Of a stretch of 64,000 nucleotides of DNA, positions 55,901 through 63,558 are shown one piece after another. The stretch lies in assembly GCA_933207985.1 (NCBI GenBank), contig OW240912.1, forward strand, positions 76,944,829-77,008,828. Direction: 5' to 3'. The notes beneath the pieces are model-generated. The model was given only the letters and a program-made list of their open reading frames with translations. It ran no database searches and was not told the origin of the DNA. Source of the stretch: Pelobates cultripes. Taxonomy: Eukaryota > Chordata > Amphibia > Anura > Pelobatidae. Every line of letters begins with the position of its first letter. Position 1 is the stretch's first letter. The position numbers and the translations under genes are program-made.

Positions 55901-58900
55901 GACTACTTCCCCAGAATCTTGAGTAAGCCGCACAGGATGCAATAAGGAGAGGAGCAAAGTAGATATGCTAAAACATGCATCAAAATTACCACAAACCATT
56001 ATCCACATGGATGGGCCCTGTAATGAAAACAGAATTTACACAATCACTCAACCAACTAAAAACCCATTGTAATTAAGAAACAGATTTTTTTCACTAAACT
56101 TAGAATTCAAAGTGAATTTCAAATTTAAGGCAAAAGTGGCTGAACGGGAAGCAGAGCTGACAGATTTTTTCAGTTTGGCTATTTTTAATTCTCACTTTAG
56201 TGAATAACTCTGAAAGGATTCAATTAATGCCATAATGGATTAATAAAATTATTATCCTATAATTCTTATAATGATTTTGATAACTAGAAGCCAAAAGTTT
56301 ACAATTAACAAAGCAGGAATTAATTTACTTGAAGTCGATAGAGCAGCTGTTACAGGGTTTTCTATAGGAACACTATAGTGTTAGGAATACAAAGGTCCCT
56401 CGGTGCTGGCACCATCTCAGCCCCCTCGCCATTACAAGAGGGAACCGAAAGCACTGTACACGCGCATTAATCCATACCCATAGGAAAGCACTGAATCAAT
56501 GCTTTCCTTTGGGGATTTTAGAAGACCAGGGATGTCCTCATGCAAAGCTGCAATGTTTTCAGCTGCAGGCTAATGGGGACAGGAACACACAATGAGATGA
56601 AGTGGTCCCTTTAAAAATTAGCAAGCATGAGAATCTGTGTGATTTCATGCATTCTCAAATGCGCACTAATCCTCCCAATGCAATGAAATTGAGTAATTTC
56701 AGCCAGTTCCTGGATTCCTCTATCAGTTCCTGGAAGATGCTGAGGCAGCAAAATGCAATTACTGCAAATAAGGGAACAAAGCAAGTATTATTTATTGTAT
56801 TTTTGATTTTTTGATTTTAGAATGCATAATTACATTTATTGTAGCTTTAACAAATGAACTCTTTATGTTAAGGCACTTATAACTGTCACTTTGGTCAAAA
56901 TGTTGCTTTCCAATCTTCAATGCACTACAGCTCATAGTTTAGTAAATATACCCTTAGTGTCAGCATCTCCACACAGTCCTCCTGTCTATAGATAAATTAT
57001 GCATTTCACGATAATAGAAGAATGTACAGAAGGTCATCGGTCTTAAAGGGAGACTTCAGGCACCATAAAAACTTAATTGCAAAGAAGTTGTTATATTGTG
57101 TGTATATCCTGGGTGCCATCTTACCTTAAGGGGTTAAGCCGTAAAAAAAATGGTTTAACCCAAAAGTCTAGAAGATGGCACCCGATTACTCTGCCCCTCC
57201 ACTCCCTCTGAAGGTCCGAAGCTTCAATCAGGAAGCATCTGAACAGGAGCCACTGATGGGCTGAGAGCATCCGCTGACACTTCCTCTTGAGGTCCAAAGC
57301 TTTAATCAGGAAGACTCTGACTAGGCACCACTGTTAGGCTAAGTATGGTATCATGGAGGTTAATGAATACGCATAGACTTAGAAGTGTTCTTTGGCAGCT
57401 GTGCTGGGTCCCTGCATGAAGCAGGACGTTCACATGTGTCATGGATTCTAACAGTTGTGACAGTCTCCCTCAAATTGTCACTTAGAATTGTCACTTTATC
57501 CAGCGACTACTGAAGTTACCATACTGTCTCTCTGGTTATCATCTGGCTGGAAATATAATAAACATGGAAGGCTGCCAGTGACCAGCTCAGCTTTCAGGAG
57601 TTATTTCACGCTGAGAATGTCAGCTGCCGCTGAGGCAAAGATACAGATTTCCATATCAGAGAGCAAGTCAGCAATCTGCAACACTTTACTTTGACAAATG
57701 ACAGGGGGAATTTATACTGTACAGTCCCTTGTGTAAACAGCTGCTATCAGTGCGATGCACCACTACACCAAATCACACACTGCTAGAATGACAAGTGCGG
57801 GTTTATGGGGACAAGCTCAGCCGTATTTTCCTTTGACACAATAGGGTGGAGGCTAAAGTGCATATGATTTAAAAAAAAAAAAAAAAATTTCAATAAGCAA
57901 TTATTTATCATCAAGCAAAAATAAATACTATATTAGTAGTATATTCAGAATTATTTTGAAAAATACTGTTACATGTGCATTTTAGCAACACATGAGCTTT
58001 TTTATAGATCTACAATTAAACATTCTGCTGCTATTCTGCTAATTAATGTTCATAGGAAGTTAAGCTCTGTAATAGCTAGCAGGACACTTCCCTTACATAC
58101 CTCCAGAAACCAGAAGGCAGGTCACTGTGCTATGTAACTTTATATATTCTATATTAAGATCAATAAAGCATGCCATGGCACCCTCCCTTCCCCTGAAAAA
58201 TGATTATTTTATAAAGAAAGCATCTTTATGGAATACTCATATTCACGGTGTTGGGATTTCACTGAAATTCCAACCCGATCAAGAGATATACTGTGACAAA
58301 CCAGAGACTACTTTGTCTGTATATTTTCTACACCTGACACGTCTAGACACTGGGCGGAGCTACCGCAGTCTAGAAGTGTCAATTCCTGCCCCCACCAGTG
58401 ATGGATCCAGAGAATTGGCATTATCTAATGAGGATCCCGCACCATAGAACTCAATGCTGTACTCTTGCAAATTCTGCAAAGTCCCCAGACGTTGACAGTG
58501 CTGTTTTAACCCAACAGACGCCATGAGAACTAAGTAGAGCTGTGTAAATCCTCACATCAAGGCAAGGATGACCTTTGTCACCTTTAAAATACACTACATT
58601 TAAAATGTTAGCAGATAAATCAAATAGCATAATTTAAGCAAAAAATGCTAAGCAGTGATTATAGTGGATCATTTCTCCAAATTAGCTATTTTTTTTTCTT
58701 TTTATAACTAGATTTTGCCATTCAGGTTTGCTTCACCAAATTTGAGGTTATTCCTTGGTTCTGTATAAATTCTGTTTCTTATCTATTGCAACAGTTACAT
58801 ATACATATCCAATTATTTGCTCTTTGGGCATAAATGTGATACAATCAATGTAGATGAGCATGAACATGTTGCATGCAGCTCCAATAGCAAAACAGTCACA

Positions 58901-59037
58901 TGCTGCAATACAAACAGCAGTGTTATGGCATGATATTACCTGCATTCATATCAGGCAGCTGCCCTTTAGAGTACATCGTACCAGCCGTCATGAGCGATCG
59001 GCTGAGCAAGTGTGAAGCCGGGCATCCTGAAAGACAT
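31895..59037 (-). CDS. ACOT9: Acyl-CoA thioesterase 9, mitochondrial (14 recovered coding exons; N-terminal start exon not found)
   Basis: ACOT9 hydrolyses fatty acyl-CoA to free acid and CoA in mitochondria and has two HotDog domains. Exons recovered in phase: 59037-58940, 52707-52662, 46090-45920, 44831-44794, 42084-42004, 41195-41092, 39892-39819, 39091-39024, 37640-37529, 36542-36452, 34559-34474, 33669-33582, 33427-33277, 31965-31895. They give 425 residues plus stop with every junction GT-AG. The first HotDog segment includes [20 protein letters not shown] ([10 protein letters not shown] motif) and [15 protein letters not shown]. The second includes [20 protein letters not shown] and [20 protein letters not shown]. 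The most upstream exon resembles a transit peptide ([11 protein letters not shown]) and begins one base before a codon boundary, so either an upstream coding exon exists or translation starts at its internal ATG (58991). The vertebrate protein is about 440 residues, so only about ten residues seem missing. Confidence 0.95.
32640..32840 (+). repeat. LINE 3' tail (CR1/L2 type)
   Basis: TTTACCCCACTCCCTCTGAA, TGAGCAGGGCTCTCAA and TGTACAGCGCTATGGAATTT are shared with 20730-20905 and 42655-42825. Confidence 0.85.
32845..33060 (+). pseudogene. LINE ORF2 internal fragment
   Basis: The plus strand encodes a [20 protein letters not shown] reading followed by [12 protein letters not shown], typical of the region after the RT palm in CR1/L2 ORF2. 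It lies 3' of a LINE tail in the same orientation, so the two are separate insertions. Confidence 0.8.
33277..33427 (-). CDS. ACOT9: ACOT9 exon ([20 protein letters not shown])
   Basis: Encodes [20 protein letters not shown] and on through [20 protein letters not shown] to PQTYG. Acceptor CCTAG, donor GTGAGT. Confidence 0.96.
33582..33669 (-). CDS. ACOT9: ACOT9 exon ([20 protein letters not shown])
   Basis: Encodes [29 protein letters not shown]. Acceptor TTTCAG, donor GTAGAT. A MITE ends only 37 nt upstream of this acceptor. Confidence 0.97.
33707..34190. mobile_element. T2/Kolobok-like MITE, 484 bp, beside an ACOT9 splice acceptor
   Basis: TTAAAGGACCACTATAGTGC ... TAGAGTGGTCCTTTAA with the family hairpins. 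It ends 37 nt upstream of the acceptor at 33669. A plausible branch site (TGTGACTGTGACAC) and pyrimidine tract survive between them. Confidence 0.9.
34474..34559 (-). CDS. ACOT9: ACOT9 exon ([20 protein letters not shown])
   Basis: Encodes [28 protein letters not shown], the core helix of the second HotDog fold. Acceptor CTACAG, donor GTAAGC. Confidence 0.97.
34560..35785. other. ACOT9 intron, no features recognised
   Basis: AT-rich unique-looking sequence. A run of A and C near 35640-35660 is the only low-complexity patch. Confidence 0.5.
35790..36130. repeat. T2-like MITE, decayed
   Basis: CATGGAGACATTGAATG, AGAGATGCACTGATTCAATG, CAATGCTTTCCTATAGGCTGA and the end CACGCTAGTGTTCCTT parallel 23120-23395. 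The termini are eroded. Confidence 0.6.
36452..36542 (-). CDS. ACOT9: ACOT9 exon ([20 protein letters not shown])
   Basis: Encodes [30 protein letters not shown], leading into the second HotDog domain. Acceptor TGCAG, donor GTAATT, codon-boundary end. Confidence 0.97.
37529..37640 (-). CDS. ACOT9: ACOT9 exon ([20 protein letters not shown])
   Basis: Encodes [36 protein letters not shown], closely matching vertebrate ACOT9. Acceptor CTACAG, donor GTATAT. Confidence 0.97.
38650..38830. repeat. GTTATTCACTAAA-type MITE copy
   Basis: GTTATTCACTAAAAAAGCAA to CTGATGAATAAAC with inverse interior AATTCAAAGTGAATT / AATTCACTTTGGG. A diverged relative of 26881-26999. Confidence 0.65.
39024..39091 (-). 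CDS. ACOT9: ACOT9 exon ([20 protein letters not shown])
   Basis: Encodes [22 protein letters not shown], the acidic linker between the two HotDog halves. Acceptor CTTTAG, donor GTATGT. Confidence 0.94.
39590..39640. repeat. T2-like MITE left-end fragment
   Basis: TTTAAAGAAACACTCCAAGC ACCATAACCACTACAGC resembles the left terminus of the MITE family. Confidence 0.5.
39819..39892 (-). CDS. ACOT9: ACOT9 exon ([20 protein letters not shown])
   Basis: Encodes [24 protein letters not shown] plus two bases of Arg. Acceptor TACAG, donor GTCAGT. Confidence 0.95.
40200..40990. repeat. Decayed interspersed repeat ending in GACGGGCGTTTCGGC
   Basis: AT-rich sequence with AATAAATAAAG motifs that ends GCTTGACGGGCGTTTCGGCA ... 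GCCTTTGTCTGAGGCAT, a motif set typical of amphibian repeats. Related in style to the GAAACG foldback at 1997-2210. Boundaries uncertain. Confidence 0.45.
41092..41195 (-). CDS. ACOT9: ACOT9 exon ([20 protein letters not shown])
   Basis: Encodes [34 protein letters not shown]. Acceptor TTTCAG. The donor GTCCGT is unusually weak for this gene, but the phase and homology fix it. Confidence 0.95.
41420..41520. repeat. Small MITE-like repeat with GGGAGTTGTAGTTCTACAAC
   Basis: AGATCCCCAGATGTTTTAAA and ACAACATCTGTGGATCTACC are near-inverse ends; the centre CATTATGGGAGTTGTAGTTC is common in vertebrate hAT-derived repeats. A partial relative lies at 19615-19675. Confidence 0.6.
42004..42084 (-). CDS. 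ACOT9: ACOT9 exon ([10 protein letters not shown]...VDKI)
   Basis: Encodes [27 protein letters not shown]. Acceptor TGTAG, donor GTGAGT. Confidence 0.95.
   Translation of the reverse strand, partial: CSFVILIQRLNLTRLLYQLSLPWSIK
42655..42825 (+). repeat. LINE 3' tail (CR1/L2 type)
   Basis: Shares CTTTACCCCACTCCCTCTAG, TGAGCAGGGCCCCTTAACCC and TGTTAGTCCACCAGTTGTAT with the copy at 20730. Confidence 0.85.
43245..43297. repeat. Small perfect hairpin
   Basis: CAGTCTGTGTATA and its inverse TATACACAGACTG flank an A-rich loop, immediately next to the 3' end of the LINE at 43308. Confidence 0.7.
43308..44460 (-). pseudogene. CR1/L2-type LINE ORF2 remnant (reverse transcriptase 3' half) in ACOT9 intron
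   Basis: The minus-strand protein shows [31 protein letters not shown], the catalytic box FADDTK, and then [13 protein letters not shown] and [20 protein letters not shown] down to [20 protein letters not shown]. The reading is split between two frames by one frameshift near 44000. The 5' side is truncated and the 3' tail (AGACTAGATGGGCCGAATGG) is present. It is the best-preserved LINE in the window and lies in the transcribed orientation of ACOT9. Confidence 0.93.
44465..44670. repeat. T2-like MITE fragment joined to LINE
   Basis: CCTATGGGAAAGCATTG at the LINE boundary and GTGTTCCTGACCCTATAGTG CTAATTTAAAGG at the other end, inverse of the 13727 element. Confidence 0.6.
44794..44831 (-). CDS. 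ACOT9: ACOT9 exon, 38 nt ([12 protein letters not shown])
   Basis: Encodes [13 protein letters not shown] with shared Arg and Val codons at its borders, the signature of the first HotDog domain. Acceptor TTATAG, donor GTAAAA. Confidence 0.95.
45041..45563. mobile_element. T2-like MITE, ACTATAGTCACC subfamily, 523 bp, complete ends
   Basis: TTAAAGGGACACTATAGTTA ... GGTGACTATAGTGTCCTTTTAA. Subterminal GCTTAATGAAGCAGTTTTTG and its inverse at the other end. A useful reference copy for 22430, 27969, 51100 and 60000. Confidence 0.88.
45920..46090 (-). CDS. ACOT9: ACOT9 exon ([10 protein letters not shown]...NNV)
   Basis: Encodes [20 protein letters not shown] and on through [20 protein letters not shown] to YLNVYNNV. 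Acceptor TTCATAG just before T-GAT; a second in-frame AG 13 nt further in is not used because the phase to the 46 nt exon would break. Donor GTAGAG. Confidence 0.95.
46295..46350 (+). repeat. LINE/SINE 3' tail fragment
   Basis: TTGTACAGCGCTGCAGAATT TGTTGGCGCTTTATAAATAA is the terminal motif of the local LINE families, present alone here. Confidence 0.75.
46351..47250. other. ACOT9 intron, no features recognised
   Basis: AT-rich sequence with one CA microsatellite and no exon-like segment in frame with ACOT9. Confidence 0.5.
46590..46612. repeat. (CA)n microsatellite
   Basis: Short run of ACACAC repeats. Confidence 0.9.
47255..48110 (-). pseudogene. LINE ORF2 C-terminal remnant and 3' end
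   Basis: The minus strand near 47862-48080 encodes [20 protein letters not shown] and [20 protein letters not shown], a typical LINE region downstream of the RT. The part towards 47255 is the 3' end, with GCGCTATATAAATGGTG as the tail. Stops and frameshifts are present. Confidence 0.85.
48582..50682. mobile_element. Large CCCCTTGAGGACC-ended TTAA element, 2.1 kb, palindrome-rich
   Basis: Flanked by TTAA (48578-48581, 50683-50686). Ends CCCCTTGAGGACC and CAGTCCTTAAGGGG are inverse. Hairpins: AGGACGGTTCAGGACCGTCA with its inverse at 48595-48660 (about 28 bp arms); GTGATCGC...GCGATCAC near 48787-48811; an AT palindrome at 48953-49000; AAGTGTATTTTTATATTAAT with its inverse at 49038-49087; about 52 bp arms at 49575-49630 and 49733-49788; and about 60 bp arms at 49966-50030 and 50085-50150. 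No coding domain seen. Confidence 0.87.
48900..49460. repeat. AT-rich low-complexity core of the 2.1 kb element
   Basis: Almost purely A/T with TATATA runs and several perfect palindromes. Short frames inside are meaningless. Confidence 0.9.
51100..51293. repeat. T2-like MITE right-end fragment
   Basis: CTCCTAAATGGCAGAGTTGAG, GATCTATACACTAAAAGCCA and TACTTAGTGTCCCTTTAAGG match the end of 45041-45563. Confidence 0.7.
52662..52707 (-). CDS. ACOT9: ACOT9 exon, 46 nt ([15 protein letters not shown])
   Basis: Encodes [15 protein letters not shown], matching the [15 protein letters not shown] stretch of vertebrate ACOT9. Acceptor TTTCAG, donor GTACAG. This short exon is easy to miss in ORF scans. 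Confidence 0.93.
52912..53036. mobile_element. Short T2-like MITE, about 125 bp
   Basis: TTTAAAAAGGGACACCATAA ... GCTATATCCCTTTAAA. Interior inverse pair CATAACAACTGCATG / TTAAGTTATGGTGTG. Confidence 0.55.
54330..54660 (+). pseudogene. LINE 3' fragment, highly decayed
   Basis: Short stretches recall a LINE C terminus ([14 protein letters not shown] from ATGGAACAACATCCCAGAC). The end, CTTGAAAACGAGAGAAACCT CAATGTATTCTTCC then ATTATATAAATAA, looks like a LINE 3' tail. No intact frame. Confidence 0.6.
56085..56215. repeat. TTCACTAAA-type MITE copy
   Basis: TTCACTAAACTTAGAATTCA ... AATTCTCACTTTAGTGAATAA, with the same terminal motif as 26881-26999. Confidence 0.7.
56364..56614. mobile_element. 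T2-like MITE, about 250 bp, internally deleted
   Basis: ATAGGAACACTATAGTGTTAG ... GATGAAGTGGTCCCTTTAA; contains the CCCATAGGAAAGCACTGAATC / CAATGCTTTCC motif shared with the 460 bp copies. Confidence 0.75.
57042..57420. repeat. T2-like MITE with tandem interior
   Basis: TTAAAGGGAGACTTCAGGCA start; GGGTGCCATCTTACCTTAAG pairs with AGAAGATGGCACCC. A segment (TCCGAAGCTTCAATCAGGAAG / TCCAAAGCTTTAATCAGGAAG) occurs twice about 75 bp apart. Confidence 0.55.
58940..59037 (-). CDS. ACOT9: ACOT9 N-terminal exon (transit-peptide region)
   Basis: Encodes [32 protein letters not shown], basic and serine-rich without acidic residues until the end, as expected of a mitochondrial targeting sequence. Acceptor TTGCAG, donor GTAATA. 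It ends with G, which completes Val with the next exon. The identity rests on splice phase and position, since this region is poorly conserved. The reading frame remains open upstream to an ATG at 59192, so an unspliced alternative first exon is possible. Confidence 0.75.
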
Positions 59038-59845
59038 CTGCAAATAGAGGATAAGCACATAAGGCAACAATGAAGAACCGCAATAACTGAAAACAAAAGC
59101 AAGTGGCTACTTATTGGCCCAATAGCTCGATACAGAAAAGGATTAAAACCAGAAATAACTGTAAGCCACATAAAACTGCATGCAAGTGTCAAAGTTGCTT
59201 GCCAAGCATTTATTCAGTGATAAAGAGTATAGTCTCAGTCTAATTAAGCATAACTTTCATTTGTATTGGAAGACAATATTGTGCTTAGATTGAACTGATA
59301 TACCAATCAACAGTTGATTTCCTTAATGGTAAACACAGAATAAAACTAATTACTGAAAATAATGCTGTGTTTGTGCCTTGGGTACTATTGTGAGATTATT
59401 TACATGGATAGCCGCATAGTAATAAATAGCAATCCTTAAAATCTATTTATTTAAAATGTTCTAGATCAGTAATTGTGCATTCCTTGCAGTTCTGAGTTCA
59501 TCAATAAAGGTACAAAATGTAATAGTGCCCACATTTCTATGATAATCAAACAAACCATCGTAATCATCTCATTACACTGTATTTTTAAAGAGATACTATA
59601 ACAATTGCCTTCAAATAGGAGCCTACAGTTCTAGGAAAATCACATCAAATGGATAAAACACTGAAATTCACCTATAGATTTTGTTAATGTTTATTTCTCG
59701 TGTTTTGCTCGATGTCCTTTCAAATATATATTAAAGATTTAAGAATTGACATCGCAATCCAGTTCAGTGGCACAAAAGGGAAAGGCTTATAGCAATGAAT
59801 AATTTAAAACCAAGTGTTTCTAGCTGACTAAAATATGCTGTGGCC
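59038..59845. other. Upstream of the first recovered ACOT9 exon
   Basis: AT-rich, no CpG island and no clear first exon. The ACOT9 promoter is probably beyond the repeats or outside the window. Confidence 0.5.
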
Positions 59846-60472
59846 TTAAAGGACCACTATAAGCACCCAGACCACTTCAGCTTAATGAAGTGGTCTGGGT
59901 GCCTGGTCCCGCTAGGGTTAACACTTTTTTTTATATAAACATAGCAGTTTCAGAGAAACTGCTATGTTTATAAATGGGTTAATCCAGCCTCTGTATAGAT
60001 CATGCTCCTGCAGTTTCACTGCTCAATTATCTGCCATTTAGGAGTTAAATAACTATTGTTTATGCAGCTGCACCCACACCTCCCTTGGCTGTGACTCACA
60101 CAGCCTGCATTAAAACAAAATTATTTTAGTTTTACTCAGATGTAACTTACTTTAAAAGTTTTTATCCCCTGCTCTGTAAATTGAACTTTAATTGCATGCA
60201 GGAGGCTCCTGCTGTGTCTAGCAAGCTATTAACAGAGCAGGAGACAAGAAATTCTAAAGTAAACAGAATTTGCAAGAAAGGAAGTTTAAGCATTACATGA
60301 CTCTTTACAGGAAGTTTTTAGGAAAGCGGTGTAGGTCACAAGCAAAGAAGTGTAACAAGGACTGCATAAACAAAGTGATTTAAATTATAAAGAATTGTAG
60401 CAGTGAGACTGCAGGGGCACCAAAACGGCTTCATTAAGCTAATGTTGTTTTGGTGACTAAAGTGTCTATAGT
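59846..60472. mobile_element. Chimeric pair of T2-like MITEs
   Basis: 59846-59998 is one end of the TTAAAGGACCACTATA subfamily, with a CCAGACCACTTCAGCTTAAT hairpin and the perfect ATAGCAGTTTCAGAGAAACTGCTAT palindrome. At about 60000 it switches to the ATCATGCTCCTGCAGTTTCA subfamily, ending TGGTGACTAAAGTGTCTATAG. Confidence 0.7.
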
Positions 60473-60484
60473 TTTGTGCTAGGA

Positions 60485-60650
60485 TCTTGAGAGAGGGCAG
60501 GGTTTTTTTGTGAATGTGTTTGTAGGGGGACAGGGGTCTACGTAGAGGGGGTGGGCAGGGATCTTTGTGAATGGGGGTGGCCAAAGGTCTTGTAAAAGGG
60601 GTGGGCAGGGTTTTTTGTGAATCGGGGGCAGGGTTTTTTTTTATAGAGGG
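60485..60650 (+). repeat. G-rich degenerate tandem repeat, left part
   Basis: Units of roughly 25-35 bp built on GGGGGTGGGCAGGGTTTTTTGTGAA. Continues after the LTR at 61111. Confidence 0.8.
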
Positions 60651-61110
60651 TGTGGCAAACCTAGCCACTTCTGAACACTTAGGGTGACTATTTTGTTAAC
60701 TGTTGCTATGCTCATTTTATATGCAGTGTGTAGCATTCGTCTGAATATTATATCAGTTATTTTTTTTTTATGTCAAACTGTATATTTTGCTGTACGGAGA
60801 GATAATGTGATTAACAGTACATTCTTGCACAATTATCTCTCCTGTACCGCAAGGCATGCTGGGAAACAGCCTTGCAGGCTAAGTTCCCCACACAGTCCTC
60901 TGTAGTAAAACCCCTTAAATGTCATTCAGGAAACCCCTTGCATGTGGACTTGCATTAATACTGTGTCCGTGGAATAAAATGACAATTGAATCCCAGACTA
61001 TGTCGTCTAGTCCTGGAGGAAGAGGGATTATTATTACGCTGCCTGTGTTTTACCTGCTTTATCCTGACTACCAGCGGAGATACCGTGGATTATACTGCTA
61101 CTCCGCTACA
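60651..61110 (+). mobile_element. Solo LTR, 460 bp, with 5 bp target-site duplication
   Basis: Begins TGTGGCAAACCTAGCCACTT and ends CTACTCCGCTACA (TG...CA), flanked by GAGGG on both sides (60646-60650 and 61111-61115). A TATATG-type box (60714-60722) and an AATAAA (about 60973) fit U3 and R. No internal retroviral or retrotransposon genes are beside it, so recombination has left a single LTR. Gypsy-type versus endogenous-retroviral origin cannot be told. Since the target is itself G-rich, part of the duplication could be chance. Confidence 0.75.
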
Positions 61111-61400
61111 GAGGGAGGGGGCAGGGAATTTGTGGAAGGGGAGGTTTTGTATAAGGGGGACTGGGCTGGGGTTTTTGAAGAGGGAGGGGGCAGAGTTTTT
61201 GTGGAGTGCGGCAGGGGATTTGTAGAAGGGGAAATGGGAAGGGCTTTGCAGAAAGGGAGGTTTTGTATAAAGGGGACTGTAGAGGGAGGACAAAGCAGGT
61301 TTTTTTGTAGAGGGGGGTGCAGGGTTTTTCTGGAGGGGGGACTGGGTAGGGGTTTTTGTAGAGGGGGTGCAGGGGGAGTTTAGAAGGGGGACCGTGGAGG
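61111..61400 (+). repeat. G-rich degenerate tandem repeat, right part
   Basis: Repeats of GGGGGCAGGGTTTTTGTGGA and GGGACTGGG with many runs of three or more G on one strand. The open frames on both strands reflect the repeat, not a gene. Confidence 0.85.
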
Positions 61401-61754
61401 TAGGAGGCAATAAAGAAAAAAAAATTAAAACAAAATTAACGGGTGTTTAACATTTGAAATGGGGCGGAGGAGTGCAAAACTTAGGATGCGCCACAGGTGC
61501 CAAAAGCTCTCTGTACACTCCTGAATTCATTACATTCTGTGCTCCTCCTGCACAGCTTCATCGGCGCCCGGCAGTGGATCCGCCGGGATATGAAGTTATC
61601 CCGGCATCACTACTGGGTGCACGAGGGACCTGGGCATGAAGAGCACAGAGGTCCCAAACTACACCCCAGCAGCAACCACTGGCCACCAGGAAGGGGAACC
61701 AGTCCAGCCCTCCCAGAGCAAGTTAGGAAGGCTGGGTAGACCTCTTTAGTATTA

Positions 61755-62155
61755 AATGTGTGTGCAATGATATGTGTATGTTTTGTCAGAGATTGGACAT
61801 GTCTGTGATTGTGTGTGTAAGTTTGTGATTATGTGTTTGTATGTATATGTATGTATGTGATTGTGTGTATTAGTGTGTGGATTTGTGATTATGTTTGTGG
61901 GTCTGATTTTATGTGTGTGTAGGTGTCTGATTGTATGTGTGTGATTGTGTGTATAGGTCTGTGAATGTATTTGTGTGTGGGTCTGATTGTGGGTGTATTT
62001 GATTATGTGTGGGTAGATCTGTATGTGGGGGGTCTGTGATTGATTGTATATGGATACATTTGTGACTGTGTATAGGTATGTGATTGTATGTGTGTGTATA
62101 GGTCTGTGATTGTGTGTGTGTGTGTGTATATATACGTATATACATGTGTATGTGT
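61755..62155 (+). repeat. Cryptic TG-rich repeat
   Basis: Degenerate units of TGTGATTGTGTGTATAGGTC and relatives over 400 bp, ending in (TG)n(TA)n. Confidence 0.9.
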
Positions 62156-62386
62156 TTAGTCGATAGCTCCTAAATTTGGTATCCTAAAATATGCCAATCC
62201 CACATAAGAATAAACAAATAAGGGAGTTATCTACCATACAATTGAAATATCAAAATTAAGAAAAAGGGCTTTTAAAGATATGTTACTTGTATACATTATC
62301 TATATGATTTATTTGATGTGTGGCCCAAGACAATTCCTCTGGGCTCAATGCGGCCCAGAGAAGTCAAAAGGTTGGACACCCATGCT

Positions 62387-62915
62387 TTAAAGGAAAACTC
62401 CAGTGCCAGGAAAACAATCCGTTTTCCTGGCACTGCAGGTACCCTCTCCTTCCCACCTCCCATCCCAGGTGGCTGAAGGGGTGAAAACCTCTTCAGGTCA
62501 CTTACCTGAGACCCCGCCGATGTGCTTCGGCGGTGGTTTTGGGTCGGCGTCGCTCCTCCCAGTAATCACGTCAGCCGGTGGGCGAGACTGATCCCGCCCG
62601 CCGGCTGAGGAAACCTAATGCGCATAAGATTTTCAATGCTTTCCTATGGGGAATTGAGCGATGCTGGAGGTCCTCACAAAGCGTGAGGACGTCCAGCAAC
62701 GCTCTAGCAAAGAAAATCTTTGCTATAAATCAGGAAGTGCCCTCTAGTGGCTGTCTAAACAGCCACTAGGAGGTGGAGTTAACTCTGCAATTTAATTATT
62801 GCAGTTTATAAAAAAACTGCAATAATTATAGTTGCAGGGTTAAGAGTAGTGAGAGTTGGCACCCAGACCACTCCAATGGGCAGAAGTGGTCTGGGCGCCT
62901 GGAGTGTCCCTTTAA
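62387..62915. mobile_element. T2/Kolobok-like MITE, 529 bp
   Basis: TTAAAGGAAAACTCCAGTGC ... CTGGAGTGTCCCTTTAA. Here both ends read CTCCAG instead of CACTATAG, the corresponding change occurring at both termini. Confidence 0.85.
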
Positions 62916-62986
62916 GGTTTTATCTCCTGCTCTAGAAATTGAATTTCGATCACACAAAGGAGATTCCTTCTGGGTCTAGCAGTCTA

Positions 62987-63555
62987 TTAACCCCTTAAGG
63001 ACAGACAATTGTCCAAGTTCTGAGCAAAAACAAAACCTTGAATTTAAACTATAGGTTTGTTTCACTGTAATTTAATGGTTTCTCTTCAAGTGCACCCATA
63101 CAAATTATATATGGTTTGTTAAAGGACAGAAAAGGCTTTAATTTAATATCCTAAAACACATACCCAACACATGTGAGAAAAATGTTAAAAAGCGGTTGGA
63201 GGTTAGTTTATTGCCACATTTTTGCTTATAATAATGTTTACACATCCAGTGCAATTAAATAGATAAAATAATTCATGTCACTCTTGATTCCTAAATTACT
63301 AAAGTCTAGGATCTGAATTTTGTTTTGATAGATAACGCTAATCCTATAAAAACCTCCACACGCTCTACCAACCATACCCCTTAATCAACGTTTACGTTAA
63401 CTAACCATATGCCTACTCTAATCTTACCCTTAACCCTAAACCCCATTACCCCAAACCCAGCATTAACACTTACCTTACCCCTTAATGTAAAACCCCACCA
63501 TACCACCACCACTTACCTCAACCCTAAGGAGACCCTCTGCTAAATATTGATGGGT
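62987..63555. mobile_element. CCCCTTAAGGAC TTAA element, right end lost
   Basis: Starts TTAACCCCTTAAGGACAGAC inside the end of another T2-like MITE (GTCTAGCAGTCTATTAA). Resembles 1880-3222 along its length, including a C/A-rich stretch at 63350-63540. It stops where the next MITE begins. Confidence 0.75.
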
Positions 63556-63558
63556 TTC

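Larger units (their letters stand above)
53040..58935. other. Long ACOT9 intron
   Basis: Nearly 6 kb holding a decayed LINE tail (54330), MITE copies (56085, 56364, 57042) and otherwise unique-looking sequence. No conserved coding exon was found. The spliced phase joins 58940 to 52707 without needing another exon. Confidence 0.6.

Noticed and set aside
60919..61410. Frames of 154 and 106 residues near the G-rich repeat
   Set aside because: They translate a G-rich tandem array and LTR sequence; glycine/proline-rich readings on opposite strands are compositional.
61909..62145. 78-residue Thr/His-rich frame on the minus strand
   Set aside because: It translates the cryptic TG repeat and has no independent support.
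63350..63540. Telomere-like CCCTAA-rich tract
   Set aside because: ACCCTAA-like words occur but are not in tandem, and the same composition occurs in the homologous element at 2400-2580, so it is part of that TTAA element.
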